DNA of 64,000 nt from the NCBI RefSeq assembly GCF_008831285.2, contig NC_045147.1:15106854-15170853 (forward strand), in the 5' to 3' direction. This document shows, piece by piece, positions 23,500 through 34,933 of the stretch; position 1 is the first letter of the stretch; each line of letters starts with the position of its first letter. This DNA comes from Nymphaea colorata (taxonomy: Eukaryota; Streptophyta; Magnoliopsida; Nymphaeales; Nymphaeaceae). The notes beneath the pieces are model-generated. The model had not been told where the DNA came from and made no database searches. It was given only the letters and a program-made list of their open reading frames with translations. The position numbers were made by a program, and so were the translations under genes.

Positions 23500-26400
23500 G
23501 CGTTGACAGCATTGATTGAAGAAATTATAGCAAGAAGGGAAAAAAAATTCAGGATTAACACGGTTCGGCTTCTATAAGCCTACGTCCATGCAACCAGAGA
23601 AGAAGTGCACAATGGAATTACACCAAGGGGAATATATACCAATTCTAGATTTAATGAGTTTTTCCCTGTTTGTCTTTGCATGAGATGTTCTTCAAGATGT
23701 CAACAGGTTTCTTGATAATTCTAATTTCCCTCTGTTCGAGTTTCCCCCTCTCTTTTTTTCTTTCTTTCCAAGATTATCTTCAACGGTTTTTTTGGTAACG
23801 TTGTGATTTCTTTCCTTATCAATTTGGGCAGAATCGTTAACGTTCTCATTCAAATCGAGCTGTTGGAAAAGGCTGAGTTGTCTTCTCATGGTCATGAAAG
23901 CTTTCTTTGAGAGTGTCTTAGTAAAAATATCTGCAACTTGTTTATTTGTAATGAAATATAGCTAGTTTCTAATTGCTTGAGCACAACTCTTTCTCGAACA
24001 TACTGATAACCTATTTGAATGTGCTTGCTTTTAATATGAAAAATTGGATTTGCCGTCATGAAAATAGAGCTCTTGTTGTCACAAAATAAGATGGAATTTT
24101 GTCTATTTTTACTCCTATACCTTTGAGAAGAAACTGTATTTGTCATTTCACTCAGCTTTGGCGCTAGATCTAAAAACACTCTTTTGTTTCTTGACACTTC
24201 AAGAAATACAAATTGGCACCTAAGAATACACAAAAGCCCGTTGTTGATGTTCTGGCTTGAAAACATCCGTTCCAATGTGAGTAAGAGAAACATACAAGTT
24301 AAGTGTGCTTTCCTTTAAAACATTGATGCCCATATGAACTGATCCTTTGAGGTATATGAGAATTCTTTCGACACTCTGATAGTGTTTTGTAAAGGTTCAT
24401 GTATGAATTAACTGACTTAATTGACAACAAAAGATATTTCGGGATGGGTAAGTGTTAAATACTGAAGAAATCCAACGATTTAATGATAAAAGTGGGGTCG
24501 TCAAATGCCTCATCATTTTTCTCAACATGAGGCAACTTGGAACTCATAGGCGTGTTGCTTGGCTTGCAATCCTCCATCCTTGCTCTTTCTAAAATGTCTT
24601 TAGCATATTTCATTTGGCAAAAAACATTCTTGAGGTGTGTACGCAATACTTTAATGCCCAAGAAATAACTAAGGTGCCCAAGTTATTTGACTAGAAATTC
24701 AGAGCAAAATTTGTCAATAAAGACTTGGAGGGAAGAATGACAGTTTCTAGAGTCCATATCATCTACATAAACTAGAAGTATGAGAGTTGTAGATTCATGA
24801 TGGAGGACAAACATGGAAGGGTTTGCAGCACTAGAAGTGAAACCATAATAAAGAAGGGAACCACTTAGCCGAGCAAACCAAGCTCGGCATGCTTGTCTGA
24901 GGCCGTAAAGTGCTCTTTGAAGCTTACATACATAATTAGATTATCTTCGTCCACATATCCAGGAGATTGCTGCATGTACACATCCTCATGTATGCCGCTA
25001 TGGAGGAAGGCATTTTTAATGTCAAGTTGCCAAATTTCTCAATATTTAACAATAGCAATATATAATAACATGCGAATGGTAGTGGGTCGCACCACATGAG
25101 AGAAGGTTTCATGAAAGTCAATACCGTCTTTTGGGGTGAATCCTCTAGCTACGAGCCTTGCTTTCAGCTTGTCCAAAGACCAATCAGATTTAAGTTTGGT
25201 GTTAAAGACCCATTTAGATCCCACAAAATTCATCTTCAAACTAAAGGAAACAAGCCTCCGAATTTGATTTTCATCTAAAGGTTTCCTCTTCGTCCATGGC
25301 AGCCTTCCATCCTGGGTGTTTGAGAGCATCTTGAACATTTTTGGGCTCCTTGGGAACTCCTTGATAGAGATGGTGCAGACTGGGGTATTTTGATTGACCT
25401 TGTGGGTGCCAACCATAGATCGTGTCACTATAATTCTTTAAGTAGTTTTGGGAATAAGAGTTTCTTCTTGAGTAATATGTTCAAGCTCATTAGAAACACC
25501 ATTATTGTCCTGCGATATGGCTTCACAGGTTGAAACGTCATGATCATGAGCAGTTCTTTCCTGATCAAGAGTGAGCTCCGAAATGAAATCATCTCTTTGT
25601 TGGTTATTTTCAGCGTTCAAAATGGACTCTTCAACGCCCAAAGTAGACTCTTGAGCATGTGCAGCTTGCCCCTGTCCACCAATAGTATTACCCATATATC
25701 TTATAAAGAATATTCATGGATCTCAATCTATTATCAAAACTAAGTCAGACATCAGAGAGTCGCCTTCATATAAATGAGCAGGATTCTTATAAAGTATTGT
25801 TTTTCAAAAAAATGACATGCCGACAAATAAGAGTATTCTTGAAGCTAGGATAAAAACATCTATATCCCTTGAATTGTAGGCTATATCCAAGAAAAATGCA
25901 AGGTAATGAGTGTGGTTCCATTTTATCTTTAGCATAGTCTTTCAAATAAAGAAAACAACTATATCCAAAAAAATATAAGGTAATCATATCTAGGATGTTG
26001 TCCAAAAGTCTAAACTCTAAAGGAGAGTCCATGTGAATCGAAGATGATGGCAGTCTGTTGATGAGAAAAATATATGTGGAAAAAGCTTCAAGCAGAATCA
26101 TGTGGGCACATTAACATGAAAAAGCATTGTAATGCCCAGTTCAGTAATATTTCTATGTTTCCATTCTGCCAATCTGTTTTGCTCTGAAAATTGCTGCTTG
26201 GCTCCCAAGATCCTTAAGTATTCGACAAACTTATCACTGGTATATTCGCCTCTTCCATTGGATTGAAAATTTTTAATTTCCTTGTCAAATTGCCTTTTTG
26301 CGTATCTCTGAAAATGTATGAAACACCAAAAAAATTCAGACTTAGCATTTAAAGTATATAGCCATAAGAATCTAGAATAATCATCAGTAAACATTACATA

Positions 26401-28030
26401 ATACTTGCGCCCAAAATGAGAGGCGACAGGTGCTGGTCCTCACAAGTCTGAATGAATTTTTTCTAAAATTTCTTTGCTATCATGAACTCGACTAGAGAAA
26501 GACAATTTACATGCTTTGCCAACTTGACAACTGCAACAAATAGAAGCTAATTTAGAACTAATGAGCACACTTGAATTAAATTATTTTTCTGCAAATGCTT
26601 GACGACACGAGAATGAGGATGCCCCAAACGATAATACCAATCATCTTCTGAAGCACAACAAAACCTATCAATAAAACAACATATGGACGTTGATTTCCAT
26701 CTCCAAGGCTGTAGAAGCCATTTCTCTTAGTTCCCTACGCCACAAATCTTCCCGATTCTCTTGTCCTTTATCAAACAAGAAGTGAGCATGATTTCAAAAG
26801 TATAAAGTAAATCACTAGTGAGCAGATAGGAAACCCTTCTTTAAATCTGGAACATATAGCACATTAGAGAGAAGAATAGATGTGTCGTTAGAAACAATTT
26901 GACTTTGTCCAATGTGTTATAGGTAAAGTTTTACACTTTCTCACAATGATGTGCTCTTGACCTTGGTAAGGAGAGCGGTTAAAAATTTTACCTGAATTCT
27001 AAGTCATATGTGCCGACGATCCGCTGTCGGCGAACCACTCGGAGGCTTGCGAGTCTGCAATATTAATAGCAGCCAAGGCTTGTTGTGTATCCTATGATTA
27101 GTGTGCATGATTATATTGTTCAAAACACTTAATGGCAGAGTGGTATTTCTTTTCACAAATTTGACACACAACGGCTCTTTATTCTTCTTACCACTCGGAG
27201 GCTTGTGAGTCTGCAATATTAATAGCAGCCACGGCTTGTTGTGTATCCTATGATTAGTGTGCATGATTATATTGTTCACAACACTTAATGGCAGAGTGGT
27301 ATTTCTTCCCACAAATTTGACACAACGGCTCTTTATTCTTCTTATCATTCTTAGAGGAAGGAGTGTCGTTGCGAGAACTTTTGTTTTGTTGGTAGTTATT
27401 TTGCTGATATGAACCACATCCCCTGTTGTTGTATCCACATCCTCAACCATGGTTATGATTGGATTGGTAATTAGCCATAGCCATAATTGGAGTAGAAGTT
27501 TGAGTCTTAAGTCGATCATCAAAACTCTGAAGTAGAGAGACAGCTTCTTTATAAGAGGGAGCAGGTGGGTGAATCATAGAAGCCACAAAAGCTTCATATC
27601 CTTATGAAAACCCTTGAAGGAGCCAGTGGACACAAGCACGATCATCTGTTGGTTTTCCTATTGTAGAAAGATCATCACATATACGTTTGATTGAATATAT
27701 TCTTCAACAGACTCTTCATTCTTTTGGAGCGAGGTTAATTGGTGCAGAAGATGAAACTCTCGTTCACGAGAGCTTCTGGAATAAACAATCAATAAGACCT
27801 AGATTTCACATGAAGTCTCCAAATCGACGACCTTGCCAATTGTACTTTCAAACAAGGTGTTAGTGATCCATCCTTTGATCAACCGATCAGTCTTCCTCTA
27901 AGCAATATATTGAGGATTGCAAACAGTCTTTTGAGAAGATGAATAAAATGGAAGAGCATAAACTTATAAGAGATCAAATGAAGATCGCAGTTCCCATTAA
28001 ACTAAAGGAAAGGAGCCTTCACATATTTTG
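23500..28030 (-). mobile_element. Decayed Ty1/copia retrotransposon
   Basis: Read on the minus strand, the copia order is intact. Gag text around 27950-27600 includes NPQYIA and RKTDRLIKGWI. CX2C zinc knuckles lie at about 27340-27090, and the protease motif ADSGSSAHMT at 27004-27035. A GAG-pre-integrase block begins YRLGHPHSRVVKHL near 26630. The integrase core DDYSRFLWLY starts at 26390 and its distal part at 26100-25787. RT starts about 25350 (KWVFNTKLK, KARLVARGFT, FSHVVRPTTIRML) and continues to about 24480 (AKDILERARMEDCKPSNTPM). RNase H lies at 24290-23890 (CDNKSSIFMTANPIFHIKSKHI). Stops and frameshifts split every domain, so it cannot be active. Sequence near 23540-23600 (ACACGGTTCGG) recalls copia LTR text, but no second LTR copy was found, so the ends are approximate. 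Confidence 0.88.
27034..27344 (-). repeat. 156-bp tandem duplication of the copia gag zinc knuckle
   Basis: Copies at 27034-27189 and 27190-27344 are nearly identical over their whole length. Each encodes, on the minus strand, one CCHC-type knuckle (CQICEKKYHSAIKC in the copy nearer the protease) and the following QQALAAINIADSQ linker; the copies differ by a few substitutions and one small deletion. The high identity suggests the duplication is younger than most of the decay around it. Confidence 0.85.
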
Positions 28031-29090
28031 ACTTTCCTCTACGGCACATGCTCTCCAAGAATTTTTTGCGCTGTGTATACGAAATAGGGAAGGCGATCAT
28101 ACGATGGCTACACATTCCGTCAGGAATATACTGGGACGGGCCTTCTTGTTGTTTGTCATACCAAAAAAAGGGCCGGTTCATCAAGCTTGGCTTTTTCACC
28201 GTGGACATGAGGACTTGGATTCCACCCACACGATGGTCTTTTTGAAGGACTTTTTTCAAGGTTCATGGGATGTACATTTGAATGAAGGTTTAGGACCATT
28301 CTTAATGACCATTGTTCAAAAAAAGCAAGGGTTCTGTCCAAAATTTTCTCTCCAAGGCACCTTTCTCATCATTTTTGAAGCTCACTGCCAGATTCCATCC
28401 TTCGTAAATTCATATTCTCTTTTCGAAGCAATGGTTTGAAACTCTCTCTCTCCCCCTTTTCCAGGAAAAAGAAAAAGACCATCCGCCCCTTGTGAGAAAA
28501 GAGGCCAGGCATGTTGGATAATTGAAGATCACAACTGTATGGTATCCCCAATTCAGTTCATCTACTTTTCCCGCTGCCGTACGATTCTCTTTTAGGCAGC
28601 CATCTACCCCTTCTTGTACCGCAGTCGTCTCTGCCTCTGCCTCTGCCTCTGCCCACGCGGTGAGTGCTCACTGACACCCCTCCCCTCACAGACGGCCGCA
28701 CCAATTCGTCCACAGTGCAGGACCCCACCCTACACTCGACCTTGCTGCTCGCTCGCCTCCTTCCACGGACTTAGCTCCCTGATTTCTCTCCCGCCTTCAG
28801 ATTTCAATTGCACATGCTGCCAGTGCACATTTAAAGTACTTTTACTTACTTTCTCTTCCAAGGCAAGGCCTTCCACTCTCTCTCTCTCTGTGGACAAGTT
28901 ACCATTCATGTGATTCTTCCATTTTTCAGAGCACGCTCCTTTTCAAACTAAAAGACACCTCGATTCTGCAGATGTCTCTGTGCCATCATCACGCACTACG
29001 ACCACACAACACACACACACATGTGTGTGTGCAAGCATCCTCTGTTCCACTTCGCTTTTACTAATTTATTTCGACTGGTTTCACCCCTTC
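28031..29090. other. Intergenic sequence upstream of the thaumatin-like gene
   Basis: No supported gene. Open frames at 28002-28439 on both strands overlap each other and match no family I know. A CT-rich zone and a short AC/GT palindromic microsatellite (29003-29034) lie close to the next promoter. Confidence 0.5.
29003..29034. repeat. Palindromic (AC)n/(GT)n microsatellite
   Basis: A run of AC repeats meets a run of GT repeats through ACATGTGT, so the tract can pair with itself. It lies about 90 bases upstream of the TATA box of the thaumatin-like gene. Confidence 0.8.
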
Positions 29091-29094
29091 TCCC

Positions 29095-29102
29095 TATTTA
29101 AA
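29095..29102 (+). promoter_or_regulatory. TATA box of the thaumatin-like gene
   Basis: TATTTAAA lies 68 bases before the ATG at 29170, giving a predicted start of transcription near 29125-29135 and a short leader. Confidence 0.6.
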
Positions 29103-29169
29103 CTCTTGCTGCTTTTCATCAGGCGTTGTGTTGTGCTGGTCCGGGGGAGGCTGAAATAGAGAGGAAGAA

Positions 29170-29904
29170 ATGAGCATCTTCTCCTGTTCGTCTCTCCAAG
29201 CGTTGTGCTTGTTCCTTCTTCTGTGCTTGTGGGGAGGAGTGGAAGCGACCACGTTCACGCTGTACAACAAATGTCCCCACGTTGTATGGCCAGGCATTCA
29301 GCCTAGCGCAGGGAAGGCCATCCTTGCCAGGGGAGGTTTCCGGCTACAGCCCAGGCAGGCGGTCTCCCTTCGGGCGCCAGCGGGCTGGTCCGGCCGCATC
29401 TGGGGCCGGCAGGACTGTGCCTTCGATGCGATGGGAAACGGCCGGTGCGCCACCGGCGACTGCGGAGGGCTGTACTGCAACGGGAACGGCGGGGCTCCGC
29501 CGGCGACGCTGGCGGAGATCACCTTGGGGGCGAAAGACTTCTACGACGTGAGCCTGGTGGATGGCTACAATCTGGCGGTGGCGATAGCGCCGGTGAGAGG
29601 GAGCGGGAAGTGCAGCTACGCGGGGTGCGTGCGGGACCTGAACCAGGTGTGCCCGTCGGGTCTACAGGTGAGGTCGAGGGACAACAGGGTGGTGGCGTGC
29701 AAGAGCGCGTGCTCGGCCTTCAACTCGCCCATGTACTGCTGCACCGGCCGATATGGAACGCCCCAGGCCTGCAAGCCCACCTCTTACTCGAGGCTCTTCA
29801 AGGAGGCCTGCCCACGAGCATACTCCTACGCCTATGATGATCCCACCAGCATTGCTACTTGCGCCGGTGCCAGCTACATCGTCACCTTCTGCCCACATCT
29901 GTGA
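29170..29904 (+). CDS. Thaumatin-like protein (PR-5 family), secreted
   Basis: An intronless 244-residue frame. Residues 1-26 form a signal peptide (hydrophobic core ALCLFLLLCLWGG, likely cleavage after VEA). The mature 218 residues begin TTFTLYNKCPHVVWPGI and contain 16 cysteines, the number that forms eight disulfides in full-length thaumatin-like proteins. Other family marks are GRIWGRQDC, the acidic cleft segments LAEITLG and FYDVSLVDGYN, the CCTG block and a C-terminal YIVTFCPHL. PR-5 proteins act in the apoplast or vacuole; many are induced by pathogens and some bind or hydrolyse beta-glucans, which cannot be read from sequence for this one. There is no C-terminal GPI or kinase extension. 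A TATA box and a poly(A) signal bracket the frame, so it looks functional. Confidence 0.95.
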   Translation: MSIFSCSSLQALCLFLLLCLWGGVEATTFTLYNKCPHVVWPGIQPSAGKAILARGGFRLQPRQAVSLRAPAGWSGRIWGRQDCAFDAMGNGRCATGDCGGLYCNGNGGAPPATLAEITLGAKDFYDVSLVDGYNLAVAIAPVRGSGKCSYAGCVRDLNQVCPSGLQVRSRDNRVVACKSACSAFNSPMYCCTGRYGTPQACKPTSYSRLFKEACPRAYSYAYDDPTSIATCAGASYIVTFCPHL

Positions 29905-29916
29905 CCGTGAGAATCA

Positions 29917-29922
29917 AATAAA
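29917..29922 (+). terminator. Polyadenylation signal of the thaumatin-like gene
   Basis: A canonical AATAAA lies 13 bases after the TGA stop codon. It is closer than usual, so a later signal may also be used. Confidence 0.45.
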
Positions 29923-32900
29923 AGGTGTGGTTAGTTAATATATAGTAAATACATATAGCACGCAGAATGAGGACAGGTCGTCTCTCTCTGCAGATCCTTT
30001 TCTTGTCTTGGTTGTGCTATATTGGGTGATGGTGGGAATGTATTGGCATTTTTATGTCAAAGGGTACAATCTTTTTCAGTTTAAATCTTTCCATGAAATA
30101 GTTACATTAACCAGTCTTCGTTTTCCTCTCTTGATCTCGATTGTGTTTTACTTTATTTTCATGGAGCTGAGGGCACTGGTCGCAGGTGGCTTAGTCGACC
30201 TGGCTAGATGATTTTGTGGCTCCGTTTCGGAGGTGGGAAATGCAGGGGAGTTCATGGATTTTAAGAAGTGGAAGCCATCTGTTCTTTCAATTTCTAGCTA
30301 GCCACAGAAGCACCATAAAGGCTCAACTTCTTTGTTGTTTCCACGAGTTTTCTTGCGGGGTATCTCTGCCTTGCGTCGAGTTTTCCCAAATACATGTGAT
30401 CCCTGGCAACATCTCTGCCCCCAAGTTTATCTAAGGCCTAAAAGCTCATGCTTTATCATCTGCATCTTTAAGACTTACCTGTGAGCTAATGTATCCTCTC
30501 AAACAACTCGCACCCTACTGGCCAGTTTACTCAAATGTAAAACCCAGCTCATGGTGATCTGTTTTGGTTCAGCAAAGGTTTCGTTCTCGAGGAAATTTTG
30601 GAACCAGGTCCTTTGAGCAAGGTTTCTGAACGGCGTCGTAGCGTCGGGACCTTCGGAGTCTCCATTAGTGACTAGGTTTTAGACCAACCATTTTTTTAAA
30701 CTTTTTCTCGTTTTGTGGGTGTATTGAGCAGTGCGCTGCATCTTGCAGATTTCGAAGTAAAAATATTTGGCCATGCTTTTAGTTCTTTCTTTCTGCGGCT
30801 TCTTTTCTTGTTTCTCACGACAGGGGTTCACAGGCCATGGAACGATGTCCAAGTTAGGCGTTCAATCTGTGAGGTTAGAGGACAAGAGATTGCGCTGTTG
30901 ATTATGCGCTTTACTAGGCGTAATGATTCGAACTTGCCAGTCAAAATCGTAGCGACTATTAACTTCCAGGTGGGCGTTCCTGTAAGTTCATACTAGCTGA
31001 AGAACAGTAAATGTTATTTTGAACCTACCCTCTATAAGGTCATGACCGTAGTTGCAGTAGATTTAATGGGGCTTTCTGCACTGAGATGAAGTAAACTGTT
31101 TCTTTACTGGGACTGAGCAAACGTTAAAAAGATGCTTTAAAGTTAGGTTGATGGCAGGACTACATTTTGCCACGAAAGTAGCACAAGCCAGAAAAATCAT
31201 CATTTATCAATGCTGGGCCCCTTTATTTGCTTGCTTTTTGTTACACTTAGCCAATAAAATTTGTGATTTTCATACCAAAAAGGCTCATTTGACTGGAAAC
31301 TCTGTGAAAAAAAAACACTTTTCGGGCTTTGGTTCTGCCTTGGGAATTGGAAGGATGCCTCTCTGTATTGGGTCACGGATGCCGTGGACAGGGTTGAGCT
31401 GTGAGTGGAATTTGGGGCGATCATCTCTTGGGGGTTTAATAACCTATGCAACATAAAGAAGTTATACCGGCTACGTTGAATACTGGGATTTCGGAAAGTG
31501 GAAAGCTTTCACCCAACTCTTATTTCCGGTACAACTACCTTTAAAATCGACACAGACTTCCTACCCGCTGCCGTTACACCAACTCCTTAGACTATATTGA
31601 ATAGGCCTCTCATGGAGACTGAGAACCTATCAGCCCCATCCCAAGCAGTTGCACCAACCCTTTTAACTCCTAAGAAGAACATGTGATTCTCTGCAAAAGA
31701 AATCAGCAACAGGGTGAACCAAGCGTGTACCTGCTGTACCAAACAAGCAGTGCTTGTTCCTCTGCCTATGGATCATCTGTTTCGAGAGAACAACGAAAAT
31801 TTCTTGGGCATATTTCAACATACAGGATTTAGCTTTGTTGAGAACGGCCTGGTTTCGACAAAATGACGGAAAAAATACGACATTAAGAAAAATCACCAAT
31901 TTTAAACAAGATTTTATTGGAGTTCATATTCGTAGAAGGGATTCTCACTTTTCCGCTTCCGAACGTTTTTATATCTTCCGTTTTTCTTTTTTCAAGTTCT
32001 GTCCGTAAAGTACATAAATTTTCAGAGATCTTGCTCACTAAACAATTTTTGATTGCTTGTCTTGCTGAGAGATCTCCAAAAGGAGATGCGTTGCTATGAT
32101 TGAAACATATAAAATTTGTATAGACTTGAGATGCATGTGGAAGACTGTCGATGAAGAGACGCGGATAAACACTGTGCAAATGGGGGGAAGAAGAGTAAAA
32201 GGCTTCTTTATATACACATAATGACAATTTTTCCTTTATGATTTTTAAACATACTTGACCGGTGCCTCTGACATGTGAATGATTCTTTTAGCTAACATGC
32301 AAGGTCTCCAAGGTTCCCATAGTCTAGTCTCACCAAATAAAACAGATGTTTCTGCAGTATTTTTCTGATGAACATGTGGGCAAAAATCAACTGGGGCATT
32401 ATTTTAGGAAAGAAATGAAAGTTGTACCCCATATCTAAGTGCCTACCATATGGGCCTGTCTCATGCAATTCTGATCTTACCAGGTGCGGTGGAGGAAGAT
32501 AGGACAAGACAGCAGCTCTGCTGCTGCATACACTGTGTATTTTCTCTTTGCTTCACGTGAATCTTGAAACCTTTTCTCCCTGCTACTTTAGCTTTTTCCC
32601 TTTTCTTGTCTTCACTTTCCGATGCATATGATGACATTTACTCTTCACTGTGGATTTGTCCCTTTTTCCTTTTTTTGAATCAGTGACCCTTTTCTTTAAA
32701 AAAACTCTCTCCACTGTGCTGGATTAGTTTACGCCAACCACTTGAAAAACCTTGGGGTAAGTGGGGGTGGAAGCAAAAGGCTGAGCGGCTTCGTGGCGTT
32801 TCAGCTTTGAGTCTGCAGCCTTTTCTGCCATCTGTTTAGGAAAAGTGGTCTCAGCTGCGTTTTACAGGAAAGAGGGCAATTTAGGCGAGTGAAACTGAGT

Positions 32901-34933
32901 GCAGGAAGGTAACCGACCCTTTGTATCATCTTAAATCTCAATGAACTGGGTTGGACCCCAACGACGGATGGGCTGTTGATCGGCCAATAAACTCTGATCA
33001 GATGTAATTCTATATTAGCAGACATCTGAAGGTTACTAGGCCTTTCAAGCATCGTTTAAATGGCCACATACAACAGATTTCAATCGGTCTTGAAGTTGGT
33101 TTTTGGTTTGCGTTTAAGAGAACTGCAAACTAAGACAATCAATGGGGACATGGCTCGAACAAACCTTTGAAAATTTTGTAATACTATTGTCAAGTCCTTC
33201 TAAACAGTGAATAATGCGCCCTCTTCCCGGAAACAAACATAAATCCTTCTATGTACCTGAGGCATTACGGTTTACCCTTCCTGAAGAACATACCATTATC
33301 GTATGCTTGACTTTGTGTTCGAGTATTAAACTTCTATATAATATAAACTGTAATAAATTAGCTCATAGTATGGCAGGCTCGAAATGGTCCCAAAACTGAC
33401 TCTATTAAACTCCTAAAATAGTTCATAGTATGGCCGCAATTATACACGCAAAAAAAAAAAATCAATTTGATATAAAATTATGTTCAAGTTGCTTCGAACG
33501 GTTGTGGTGTTACATCGAGAATTGAAGTAAACTCATTTAATGAGCATTAAGTGAAAAGAAAGATACATGAATATAAATTGGTTGGAACAAAAATGGTCAA
33601 GATTGAGCTTTCATATATGTATATATGATTTTTAAAATATGGCATTTACAAATATGAGTTAGAGTGTCGGCTGGGCTTCTTTAAATGCAGTAGTTGATTC
33701 TGAGAAATCCAATCATTTCGATAAACTCAGAATGTCCAAACCTGTAGGTTTAACAAAAATTCATGGAAATCTAATATACACATTAAAATTTGTAAAATAG
33801 ATTTGTCAGTCGTAGTTTTCTCTTCTTATACGACTCAATCTACACAGCAATTTTTCAAGATTCTATTAATCATTTTGGCCACTTCCAGTTCATCCATATT
33901 GTTAGATTTATCAACTTCGTTTTAAAAATGATTTCGAACCCTAAGACAAAAAACGGGAACTTTAGATGCTATAGAGAACTCCCGTGCCAAAAACATAGAA
34001 ACTACATTGAATACAGCGACGAATCCATTAAACATGGCTATATATGAGACTGTTTGACATTAAGAACATCTAAGTGTTTCATGAATCTACCATAATTTTA
34101 GAACACATTTATGTAACGCTCACTGTTCTTAATGCAAAATGGCTCATTGTGACCTAATGGATGTAGAGGTAGTTCAAACATTCTTCCATAACCTATTTAA
34201 ACAATTTTGGAGTGGTACTTATGCTCGCCCTAACCTCATATCATACTTTCTTCCTTTCTTTCACTTTTTTAAAGTTCATAATATATTTCACATTGTAAAA
34301 GGAAGAACTCGCCAACTTTAAAATTTATTGGCCTTATAAGAGGTGCATTTTGTTTCAATTCCTTGTTGATGTAATCATGTAATGACCTCTTGGGCACCAT
34401 CCCTTTGCCAATAACATTGGGCAGTGTCACATCTCCAGTTTTGATCCTTATGAAGTTTGAGGGCCTTCGATGACTTACCTAGTCCTCTTGATTGGATGAG
34501 GATAAATTTTTTTTTTTATTCTTAGGATTAAGATAGCAGGGAAGCGTGGTCATATATGCTCTTATTATGCTTTAAGTTGGGCCATGTTGGACCAGACCAT
34601 CGTCCAAGTCTTGGGGTGGCTAGAGCTGGAGATTATTCGAATCCAAGTTAGGAATTTGCCTGTCCTGGATCAGATCCTCCGCATCTTTAGCAATCAAATA
34701 TGATTTAATTAAATACGAGTTGATTTGCACCATAGCTGGGGATAGGAAGCGGAGAACTTAAACGAACTAGGCCTTAGGTGGTTCAAGCTTGGTTTGTTTT
34801 GTGTAAATAATTGAGCACAAGGCCAAAATGAAACAATCTCGCGTTCATTGAGCTCAAGCTAAAGTGAAATAAGCTCAAGAAGAAGTATGGATAGACCGCT
34901 GCTCGGTCCGACCTGTGTTGGCTCTCCGTCGTT
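29923..34933. other. Gene-free intergenic sequence
   Basis: About 5 kb without a supported gene. It is AT-rich from about 33 kb on. The longest minus-strand frame, 31883-32227, begins inside a TATATAAAG motif and has no recognisable domain. No RNA genes or clear transposon ends were found. Confidence 0.5.

Noticed and set aside
29445..29837. 130-codon plus-strand frame inside the thaumatin-like gene
   Set aside because: It is a frame-shifted shadow; the main frame has the complete cysteine pattern.
31883..32227. Minus-strand 114-codon frame next to TATATAAAG
   Set aside because: Its ATG lies before the TATA-like motif and no domain is recognisable.
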